Positions 49,007 to 58,408 of a stretch of 64,000 nucleotides of DNA are shown one piece after another (within the stretch, counting starts at the first letter, position 1; every line of letters begins with the position of its first letter). The stretch is from Pontederia crassipes (lineage: Eukaryota > Streptophyta > Magnoliopsida > Commelinales > Pontederiaceae), in assembly GCA_030549335.1 (NCBI GenBank), contig JAUKPH010000027.1:1798001-1862000 (forward strand), given 5' to 3'. The position numbers and the translations under genes were made by a program. Under the pieces are notes generated by a model. The model made no database searches and was not told the DNA's origin. It saw only the letters and a list, made by a program, of their open reading frames with translations.

Positions 49007-51174
49007 ATGGAAGCATTTGAAGATGAGTCCAATGCATTTGCAAGTAGTGCTAATTATATTGAAGAAATTGCTGAAATTAATATGGACGATCAGATTGAGG
49101 AGTTGAATGTCGAAAACATTCAAAGTTCAAATTCAGTAAAATTTGTTGACCTACCAAAGTCATATGTCGGTATGACATTTGATAGTGACGAAGAAGCATA
49201 TAAATATTATAATATGCATGCTAGATTGGTTGGCTTTTCTATTAGAAAACATGCTGCACATAAATCGAAAAGTACAGGAGATATTGTAAGGATATTTGCT
49301 TTGTTCTAAGGAAGGACACAAGAAAGTGAAGCAAGATTTTGAAAAGGGCAAACAAAAAGAGAAATTAGAGACGGTTGTCTTGCCCATTTATATGTTGGGC
49401 TAAGAAAAGATGGAAAATGGGAAGTGAAAAGATTCAAAGAAGAGCATACTCATCCTTTAACAACTCCATCAAAAATTAAATATTTGCGTTCACAAAAAGT
49501 AATTTCGCATACATCTAAAGAAGCTATTGTCAACTTGCATGGATATGGCATGGGTCCATCGAAGATAGCCAGGGCACTTTATATGTCTGGTGAGCCACTA
49601 TTAACACCTCAAAACTGTATAGACCATCTGAGAAGAAAAAGAAAAAGCAATCTCGGTACTGAATGCCTAAATGTCATTTCATGTTTTCAGAATAAGATGA
49701 GTGTGGATCCAGGTTTCTTCCATAGATGGGAGTTTGATTCAGAGGGCACAGTTATGAATTTCTTTTGGGCCGATGGTAGGTCAAGAGATAGTTATCTAAA
49801 TTTTGGCGATGTTGTTGTTTTTGATACAATATATCGAACAAATAATTTACGAATGTCATTTGCTCCATTTACTGGGATCAATCATCATAGGAGATCATGT
49901 TTGTTTGGTTGTGCTTTACTTGCGGATGAGATAGAAGAAACATTCATATGGTTGTTCGAAAAATGGTCTAAGTGCATGAGTGAAAAACATCCTGCTTGTA
50001 TAATTACTGATCAGGACATTGCGATGGGCAATGCAATCCATAAAGTTTTTCCACACACCAAGCATATTTTTTGTGCTTGGCATATTAAAAAAATGCGATG
50101 ATTCATTTGCAAGATTTATATGCACTCAGTACATTTAAAGAAGATTATAGTAAATGGCTTCATGACTCTTCTAGTGTAGATGAATTTGAAGAAGGGTGGC
50201 ATTCTTTGAAGGAAAAATTTGATATCCCAAATGGGCACTGGTTGGAAAATATGTACAACAAACGAGGACAATGGGTTCCATTATATTTTAAAGACCTTTT
50301 TACTATGAGTGGGTATGCGCACTACCCAACAAGCAGAAAGTATCAATGCATTCTTCGATGGATATGTCAATGCAAACACATCATTATCAGATTTTGTACA
50401 CCAATATGATTTGGCAATCAAGACTCATCGTGGACTGGAAGAAAGAGAAGACTTTCATACAATGAATTCTATACCTGCTTATGTAGTGAAAAATCAATTA
50501 GAAGTTGATGCGGGCAGCATTTACACGCACAATATTCTTTGCAAATTCCAAGACCAATATTCGCAGGCTTTCAAGATGTACGGACATAAAATTTTCAAAG
50601 ATATTGAGAAGTCCATTTACTCAGTATACTCAATAGAGAGTGTGGATGAAGGTAAAAATATTGTCGAATATAATCAACATGATAGAATCTCTACAAAGTG
50701 TTCTTGCAAAAAATTTGAATAGGAAGGAATATTTTGTTGCCACATTTTATGTATTTTGAATAAAAAAGGAGTTGGAACTCTACCAAAGGAATATGCACTT
50801 CGTAGATTGACAATGAATGCAAGATATAAAAAGGCACGTACAGTTCAGCTAAGCATTTAGAATTTGGTTTTCCCATTATAGATGAGGTTATAAAAAAAAT
50901 TAATGCCTTCGACATGGATAATCAACCTATGGATGTAGGTCAATCAAGCAATGATGTGTCTGTCAGTCAACCAGCAATTGTCAATTTACATGAATCACAA
51001 TTTATTATACGCGACCCGGCTCGTGTAAAAGCAAAGGGTAGACCCAAAAACGTGGGAAGAATTAAATCCAGCGTTGAAATTGCTATGTCACAAAGTGATT
51101 CACAAAAAATGAGTTGTGGACAGTGTGGAAAGAAAGGACACAATAAGATAAAATGTTCGATGATGAAGGTATGA
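49007..51174 (+). pseudogene. FAR1/MURA-type Mutator transposase, several frameshifts
   Basis: The probable start is the Met at 49007. In order: an acidic leader; a FAR1-type DNA-binding region (AYKYYNMHARLVGFSIRKH, then CSKEGHK and a basic stretch); the MULE transposase domain with catalytic positions D in VVVFDTIYRTN and D in ACIITDQDIAMGNA, and E in TTQQAESINAFFDGY; a SWIM zinc finger (CSCKKFE then CCHIL); and a C-terminal CCHC knuckle (CGQCGKKGHNKIKC) ending at 51174. The coding sequence is split across frames near 49305, 49375, 50098 and 50310. A stop follows CSCKKFE near 50720, and further breaks lie near 50860. The frames 49424-50101 and 50309-50722 are the largest intact parts. Some breaks could be introns, but the one inside CSKEGHK and the SWIM stop are not. 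Confidence 0.85.
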
Positions 51175-51349
51175 CATGTATAATATCACACATATTTGTT
51201 ATAATTGTTTCTCATGGTCTTACATACCAAAGAAATCCTTCACATAAGAATCCTTCACACGTTTTTCACAGGGATAAAGAAGGATCCTGGAAAAGAATCC
51301 TTCACATCAATAAAGAAGAATCCCGTAAAAGGATCATCATACCATAAAA

Positions 51350-52821
51350 AAGGAAATTTAGTTATACATAAGAAGATTGTTTCAACAAGATAACATGAAC
51401 ATATAGCACAAACTAGACATCGGTTCATGTTAGATAAACATAACCATCAGTACCAATAGAACAAACACTGCGATAAACATTTTACAAACAAACTTCATTC
51501 CGTTCCTATTAACTATAATTTCATCTTCAAATAACTCATTTGCAGCTTGCATCATGTGGAGTCTTCGTAATAATCCATTTATCACGTGTGTAGGTCAATC
51601 TTCAAAGCTTGGATCCAATCATTTGAAATATTGACACGCTCCGGTTTGCTATAAGATATGAACAGTTGTTGTTACGATAAGAAATAATTTAAAAGACGAT
51701 ATGAAAGAAAATTTAATAACTCACCCCATAGAACCGACATCCGTAGAACCTTCGTCTTGGTTTTCGTTCGGTCCAAGATGTCCTTACCACGGCTTCTTCT
51801 TTGCAATGGCACTTAGGCAACGTCATATTGCATGAACTTCAAATGGCTTATTATAACTACGACAAAAATATATGGCAGATAAAAATTTTGAATTATCTAA
51901 AATTTGGTGTAGGTGATCGACATTATCTATGGTTGCTTATAACATGAGTAAGGCGAGGGCCAAGAATCACGCGGCCACTAATCAAAGTCATATGAACTAA
52001 ATGTTAGGGCAAATGAGAAAGAGCAACTTAGGGCAAATGAGCAAGAGCATCTTAGGGCAACAACAACATTCAGGTAAAAAAAACATATTAGGGCAGTAAA
52101 AAAATCATCATAGGGCAAGAGCAACATATAGGTAAAAAAAACATATTAAGGCAAGAGAAACCTTATGCCGACGAACAAAGAAGAGAACTTGCCAGAGGCG
52201 ATCGTATGACTTCGCCGAATCAGGATTGCCAACCTTCGCCTTCATCGGATCGGGATCGCTATCCTTCAATGGAGAAGAAACGGGACGTATTAGGGCAAAA
52301 TCATTCGGAGAAGAAACCCACTGCGACCGAGGAAGAGAACTCATCGGGACCCTGCCGTGTTCGGTCGAATCTTCACCGGATCGGGAGCCGCTCACTCGCA
52401 GAAGGGGAAAAGGGATCGCAGTCGCCTGGGGATCGGGATCGCCAGCCTTCAATGGAGAAGAAACGAGACGTATTAGGGCAAGAACATTCGGAGAAGAAAC
52501 CCACTGCGACCGAGGAAGAGAACTCATCGGAACCCTTGCCGTCGTCGGTCGAATCTTTGCCGGACGGGAGCCGCTCACTCGCGGAAGGGGAAAAGGGATC
52601 GCGGTCGCCTGGACGGAAAAAAGAGGTAAGTCGCACACATGAGAAGGCTGCGTCTCGTATCAAAAATAAAAAAAATAAAACAAGGCCTGAACCGGCCACT
52701 ATTCATGAATAGTGGCCGGTTCAAATGCGCACGAACGCGGTGCGTCCGATTAGATCGGACGCATAGAAAACATGCGTATGATTGTCATACGCATGATAGG
52801 TGTATGACAAACATTTTATCC
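51350..52821 (-). repeat. MULE-2 right inverted arm
   Basis: This is the reverse complement of the left arm over its full length. It ends at the same base on the inner side (AAATTTCCTT). It contains the second copy of the palindrome (52689-52722), matching sub-repeats (52206-52600) and the decayed GRF gene copy. Open frames at 52108-52712 on both strands come from the sub-repeats and are not called genes. Confidence 0.85.
51430..51826 (-). pseudogene. Decayed second copy of the GRF zinc-finger gene
   Basis: The exon structure is identical to the left copy: 51826-51725 and 51648-51430 are 102 and 219 nt, exactly as on the left. In exon 2 the Trp of the FKW motif has become TGA and an Arg codon (CGA) has become TGA. 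Both are the G-to-A / C-to-T changes expected from decay of methylated DNA. NPG in the finger is changed to KPR. It lies in the right inverted arm, pointing inward. Confidence 0.8.
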
Positions 52822-53030
52822 ATGTTAATATATTAATCCATTTATAATAGAATATAACATCTAGGATAAGCATTTTAGTATTTTAAAACTATGTAATTTG
52901 TAGTTGCTTTTTCTAGGTTATAGGTCTATTCTTGATTAATGATGGTTACTTACTCTTGACTCGAAATGCTTTGTGTAAAATGACGCCCATTTCATTAACA
53001 ACATATAAATAGGAAAGACCGGGATAGAGT
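52822..53030 (+). promoter_or_regulatory. Promoter-like block, copy B, right part
   Basis: This continues the block interrupted by MULE-2: GTTAATATATTAATCCATTT, GGATAAGCATTTTAGTATTTT, and a TATAAATA box at 53004-53011 followed by GG. The block's gene is not seen downstream. The stretch from 53031 to 53318 holds nothing recognised. Confidence 0.5.
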
Positions 53031-53318
53031 AATAAGTGGTTTCTTCTATAATGTTTGAAAATGAATTTTTATAAATATAAAAAAAAATTTGATAAAAATC
53101 TTATGGCACGTGGTATGGAACGACCGTTAAACTGATGCATTCATAGCCTTCTCCATACACCAATGCCTTTTATGTTTTTTTATGAGATTTTTAGAGTTTT
53201 CGGGAGCTTGATCATTTTTCATCTCTTAGCATATTGCACCTCAACTTATTGCAAGGTAATATACGTCAATAAATGATTTTACTCTATGCATATCCGAGGT
53301 TTAATATGTGTAAGAAAG

Positions 53319-54996
53319 AATTACAAGAAAATAAGCTATATCTAATTAATAATTCTGTCATAATACAAGTGCATTTCATCACAAATGCTCCATGGATTTA
53401 TGACAATTGGTATCTGTGATTTTTTACTCACAAACTTTGTTGTGACGAATTATTTTCGTCACAAAGTTATTTGTGACGACTAAAATTGTCACAAGATTAA
53501 AAAAATTTTGTCACAAAAGTTTGATAATATAATTAATAAAATTAGTATTCCATCACAAATGTGACAATTTTATTACGGATTATTGACTACTAATTTATGA
53601 TAAATATATGTTGTGATGATTTTTATGACAGATTTGTGATAATTAGTTGTGACTATTTTGTGACGATTATGATTGTGATAGATTTGTGACAAAGTTTACG
53701 TCGACGTTTTGTGACAAAATTGTGATGATATGTTATTAATTATTTTGATGAAATTGCGATAGAATTTTATGCAAATAAATATTATGACATTACAGATTTT
53801 TTTTATTGAATCATTATGATAATTGTGTGACAATTTATTTTCTAAATATACTAATACACATAAATAATTATATAATAAAAATCAAACAATACAAGATATT
53901 CATTTCTAAACATGCCAAAGATCATATAGTTCAAACATTCATAGTTAAAATATTCAAAATATTAAATCCACTACATGAGTTTTGATTATCCAAATTTAAT
54001 AATGAACATTTAAACAAATTGTAGCTACAATAACATATCCACATTTTTCCTTGTTGAATTGTGATCATCTCTCCATATAAAAAGTTGAAACATGTAATTA
54101 AATATATACATAAAAACTAAAATCTAGTGATTTAAATAAAGAAATATTAAAATAATGAAGCATCATAAAGAAGTGAAATATAAATAAGATAAATTACCTT
54201 ACTTACATAGAATAGAATCTCCAAAAGGTGATTGGCTACTTCCTTGTTGAGTAATTTGTAATACAAGTGTACAAACACGTTCTTCCATTTCAGCATTCAC
54301 TTTTTTAATGCGATCATCTAATTCTTGTTGCAATTCTTGTCGCAGTTCTTCACGCACTTCTTCTCTTATACGTTGCAAATCAGTCTCGGTAGCAACATTT
54401 GAAGAAGAGTCACCCATGTGCTTTGATGTACTCTAACTTAAATTATTTACTAGTGATTCAGCATATTTCCCAACATCAAATCCATATACTCTTCCTTTTG
54501 TTGGACCGCATCAATCCACGTAGCGGCATCAAATCCTAGTTGAGACCTAACATCTCAACCATATTTGGTGTTAAGAAATGCATTGTAATCTTCTTGGATT
54601 TAGCACAAACATAATATGTTAGAAAAAGTAAAAGAATATATATAAATATTTTTTTATATAAAAACTTACACAATTTTTTTCTAATTTTTAGTCAACATAT
54701 TCACCAGTTTTTTCTTTGCCTCGACGTTTATAGCAACAAAAACTTCGTAGTCATTTGGTTATCTACCTAACTTTTGTGCCTACAAAAAGAAAATAAAACA
54801 TGACTAAAACATAGTGCACAACTTGAAAAAATTAAATATTAAAATAGTATAGTTAACATACAAGTCTTATCCGATGCTCTGTCATAAGTATAGAACTGGT
54901 AGTATGCTTCGTGATTCCACTATCTTTCTCAGTGAGCCTATTTTATTTTGCAGCCTCCGATTTTTATTGTCACTCATCTTCTATCCGCAAATCAAT
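53319..54996 (-). mobile_element. Truncated CACTA (En/Spm) transposon
   Basis: The left end, ATTACAAGAAAATAAGC, is a mutated form of the CACTACAAGAAAA terminus. Subterminal repeats of TTGTGACGA / TCGTCACAA and TTGTGAC words recur roughly ten times at 53420-53760, as in CACTA elements. A minus-strand open frame with coiled-coil character follows, then decayed coding DNA up to the LTR at 55002. No right terminus is left. Confidence 0.65.
54199..54417 (-). pseudogene. C-terminal coiled-coil fragment of a CACTA-associated (PTTA/En-Spm) protein
   Basis: 72 codons: MGDSSSNVATE, then a highly charged helix (REEVREELRQELQQEL) and a short tail. This Arg/Glu/Gln-rich helix is typical of the C-terminus of plant En/Spm-associated TNPA/PTTA-like proteins. 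Upstream on the same strand (54480-54800) the translation keeps fragments such as AQKLGR and EVFVA with stops. No complete protein remains. Confidence 0.5.
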
Positions 54997-55001
54997 AATG
55001 C

Positions 55002-55769
55002 TGTTGGAATTTATAACATATATAAATTCTAGAGGTTGTGAAATACCTCTTGCAGCGGAAGCGAATCCTCAGAACTTTTCCATAAACTCTTAACGAACGC
55101 ACTTGCACCTTGGGATCAGGAATCGAACCTCTGAGGAACGGAACTTTTTGCCACAGCACAAGTGCATCTGGAAGAATCTCTCGAAAGTTTGTTTGGGACT
55201 ATGGTATGGGTCCCCTTGTATAGGGTTGGAAGAGTTGGGCAATAAATTAGGCAGAACACATCACGCATCACGCGCGTCCATCGCGAGTGAAGTGCAGCGC
55301 ACAAATCTCACGGCGCACAAATCCCGCGATGAGATCACGCGATTTGCGTGATCTGCGCTACACCAGCGCCGTCCGCACGACCAGCGCGCAGTCCGCGTGA
55401 CCAGCGTGCGCTCCGAGCGATTTGCATGATCTGCGCAGTCTGCGTGACTGGCACGCGATCCGCGAGTGGTCAATGCGGTCCGCGCAACCATTGCGCGGTC
55501 AATGTGGTCCGCACGACCAGCACACGGTCCGCGCGCGCGTCGCACGGAAATGCCCACGCGGGCATTTTCCAATAATCTCCCACTTGTCCGCATTGGGCAT
55601 TGTACTTTTGTTTATCCATAATTGGTAAATGTGCCGTGCGACCCACGAGTACAAGCACGCTTCTTTATTGGAGCTAGAAAAATATCTGTTAAGGTTCAAT
55701 TGCTTAACTATCTCTAGAGTGTATGTCATGTCAATTAGGAATTCATGACAGTTCACACATAAGCCAACA
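55002..55769. mobile_element. Probable solo LTR, 768 bp
   Basis: It starts TGTTGGAATTTATAAC and ends CATAAGCCAACA. The terminal hexamers TGTTGG and CCAACA are exact inverses, and a 5-bp duplication AATGC flanks it (54997-55001 and 55770-55774). Internal sequence includes the phrase AATCTCCCACTTG, familiar from plant Copia LTRs, and a GC-rich minisatellite. The sequence after 55774 has a similar style, so the LTR could be longer and the 55769 end accidental. Confidence 0.55.
55262..55560. repeat. GC-rich imperfect minisatellite in the LTR
   Basis: Words of the form CG(A/G/C)TCCGCGTGACCAGCG and variants (GTCCGCACGACCAGC, CGATCCGCGAGTGGTC, GTCCGCGCAACCATTGC) repeat every 20-30 bases. The block is far more GC-rich than the DNA around it. 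Open frames on both strands (for example 55261-55593 and 55348-55575) are produced by this repeat. Confidence 0.75.
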
Positions 55770-55774
55770 AATGC

Positions 55775-56336
55775 TTAAATAATGTAACTCGTTATGCCCT
55801 AGATCTATCTTCCAGTATAGTCAAGACAATGTATGTCTTGCTCCACGGTAACTATCTTTCACATACACTATTTTCAAAAAATAGTTGACCAATTGTATGT
55901 GAAAGCTTAATGCAACTTATAATAGTTCTTTCTCTTGCCCTCATGTCTCTTAGTAATGAATCAGCTGCTTTCCTAGACATAGTTCGACAGGCTAGTTTAC
56001 TTTTCACCTTTGAATACCACGTTAAAGTAGCAAGCATTAATTCCTTTCCTTAAAACATAGTCAAGAGTCTAAGGGCACGTGCAGATGAATCATCTATCAG
56101 AGACTCACACCATGATGACCATCAATCTAATCAATTCATCATGTTTCTCTAGGTCGACTTTGCATACTTGGTACTAAATACAAGTACTACGGTGGAGACT
56201 CCCACTGAAGGAGTGTATGTCTAACTCTGTTAAATTATGCACCGCATAAACTTAAGTCCAGTTGCTAACTTTTAGTGTCTAAGCCGAGTTTTCAAATTGA
56301 TCGATGTCCAATAGAGTCAAATTTGAATCTTGCATT
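55775..56336. other. Unassigned DNA, probably retrotransposon-derived
   Basis: No gene, primer site or pol motif was recognised. A CT microsatellite (about 56340-56359) follows it. Confidence 0.4.
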
Positions 56337-56536
56337 TGACCTCTCTCTCTCTCTCTCTTAATCCAGCGAAGGCATCTGACAAAGATCCCGGACCTGGCCG
56401 GTCGACTCTTCATCCCTCAGTCGGTCGATCTTCTCTGGTACAAGACACCCTACACCATCTGCATCTCTAAACACACGATTTTCTTTTTAGTGATTTCTAC
56501 TTTAACAGATCATGCACTCTTCACTCTCGTCTCGAA

Positions 56537-57490
56537 ATGGCTCCGCCTCGTACTAAAAATGCACATATCGAGCCAACATCCTCTCGTGGTGAAACTCCCG
56601 GTCGTGCAGGTCGAACCCCCAATTGTCATCATTCATCTTCCTCCGGTTCTTCCTCCAAGTCTCCACCATCACCTACTGGCTGTGACAAGAATCTTTTTCG
56701 CACATCTGCATTTGGCCTCATCTACAACACCTTTTACAGCACACGCGAAATCAAGCGCGTGATTACTATTGATCGGGACTCTTTTCACATGATTGATGTC
56801 CAAGAAATGTTCTCCGATATTGGTTGGTACCCTCTCGTGACCTTATGAGAACACATCTATCCTCGCTTGGTTCGCCTATTTTACAAAAACATGATAATTA
56901 AGAAAGATGTCCTTGTGACCTTGGTCCTTGGACATCGCATCATTGCCGACCTCATTGTCCTCCATCTCATCTTTGGATTTTCGCAACCGGCAAACACTAA
57001 AGAAATTGTTTCCTACGCCATCCACTCTTGGCCTTCTAGTTTTCAAACCATTCAGGCCACGGTGGAGCTAGTGTTTGGCGACTGCGCTTCCCAATACAAG
57101 ACCGATGATGTCCAAAAACATCTTCCTCGTGAACTTAAGGTTGCACATCACATCTTGACTCATATCATAACCCCTCATTCTGGACATTTCAATGAAGTTC
57201 AGCATTTCGATCTCTTTTTTCTTTATTGTCTTTGTATTCATGATGGTTCACGTCTTAGCTTTTCACACTACTTTCTTTATCATCTCGAAATCATACAAAA
57301 GAAAATTTTAAATAAAGCTCCTGGAAACCATCCCTTGTACTTTGGCTCATGGATCACTAAGATCCTTATTTACTTTGGAGTCATCATTCCTCCTGATGAG
57401 GAATTCATTCCTGCCCGGACATGGCATACTATCACCTCTACTGCGCAGAAAACATATTCAACAAAGTCAGGGAGGTGGCAGAGCACTTGA
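56537..57490 (+). pseudogene. Retrotransposon env-like / 'putative plant transposon protein' ORF
   Basis: One reading frame runs from ATG 56537 (MAPPRTKNA...) to 57490, broken only by an in-frame TGA at 56846-56848. The N-terminus is basic and Ser/Pro-rich. The second part begins with HIYPRLVRLFYKN, continues through HLPRELKVAHHILTHIITP and ends around LIYFGVIIPPDEEF. This pattern matches the plant-specific domain found in the third ORF (env-like) of SIRE/Maximus-type Copia elements and in related 'transposase 32' proteins; its molecular role is not settled. Its location upstream of a polypurine tract and LTR (58087 onward) fits the 3' end of such an element. The pol region is absent to the left, so the element is truncated or non-autonomous. 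Confidence 0.65.
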
Positions 57491-58086
57491 AGATATTCCT
57501 TCTGACGCCATGACACGGATCATACTCAGGGGAGGAGCCCCATCCACAACCTCCTCCTACTTACAGTGCACCCTCCTCCTCTGGCGCGCTCGACTTGGCT
57601 GATCTTACTCGTGAGGTGCGCGCCCTGCAAAGGGACGTCCGGTGATAGGGTCGTGACACGCGTTATCTTACATGTGTCCATGAGAGTTCGTGAGGACGAC
57701 AGTCTGGATGAGAATTAGATTATCTTTTATGTACCCCTCTTTAATGATGTCAAAAGGGGGAGTAGTATGATATAGCATTATTTTAGGTTGTTATAGTATG
57801 TATGTTAGGGCCATGTTGTGGACTCTTGCACCTTTTTTATGTAACACTATTCATGCTATGTTTATGTCTAAAATGCTATGAAATTTGATATGAACCAAGC
57901 AACTTTTTGATGAAATGATAATGAAAGATGCTATGTGTTTTTGGTAAAACTTATGTTCTTGAATATTTCTTATCATGTGATGATTGTCATATATGTGAAA
58001 GCATTATGCATGTATTCAGGGGAGCATGAAATACTTATATGACATATATGTATTTATTCTCCATCGACCAATATGTTTGTCATCAT
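57491..58086 (+). other. 3' untranslated region of the Copia-like element
   Basis: AT-rich, non-coding sequence between the env-like ORF and the polypurine tract. It contains an earlier purine tract near 57748 (TGTCAAAAGGGGGAGTAG), typical of this group, and repeated GGGGAG words (57515, 58019). Confidence 0.5.
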
Positions 58087-58408
58087 AAAAAAGGGGAGAT
58101 TGTTGAATCATGTACTATTATCATGTTTTAATGATAACAAACACAATTGGCTGACAAATGTTACTAATAAGTTTGTCGAGTAATACACATATAGGAACAA
58201 ATTAACAGGAAATGAGTTGACGAAGAAACAATGAAGAAATGCAATAGAAATCAAAGACCGGTCGACCGGATGAACGACCGAAGAAAACAAAATATGAAAT
58301 AACTGAAAAATCAATGACTAATCTAAGGACTGGTCGAATGTGAGATCGAAGAAATCAAAACACAGAGACATTGAAGAAATCAACGACGGTCGAACGACCG
58401 ATCGACCG

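Larger units (their letters stand above)
44273..52821. mobile_element. MULE-2, FAR1-type Mutator-like transposon (8549 bp)
   Basis: A perfect 9-bp duplication, ATGTTAATA, lies at 44264-44272 and 52822-52830. Copies A and C of the flanking DNA show the empty site (GGTTAATATATTAATCC). The ends start GGATAAAATGTTTGTCATAC in inverted orientation. After subtracting a nested solo LTR, the inverted arms are about 1470 and 1472 bp. Each arm carries a GRF-zinc-finger gene pointing inward. Between them are a copy of a TIR sub-repeat and a FAR1-type transposase on the plus strand. The transposase is broken, so the element is now immobile without help. The near-equal arm lengths suggest one arm was recently copied from the other or that both are maintained. 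Confidence 0.93.

Noticed and set aside
52206-52712. Pair of long open frames with repeated Ser/Arg/Glu peptides
   Set aside because: They translate TIR sub-repeats of MULE-2; the complementary strand is also open, and the left arm lacks the same frame.
55261-55593. 110-codon Arg/Ala-rich frame
   Set aside because: Produced by the GC-rich minisatellite in an LTR, with competing frames on the other strand.
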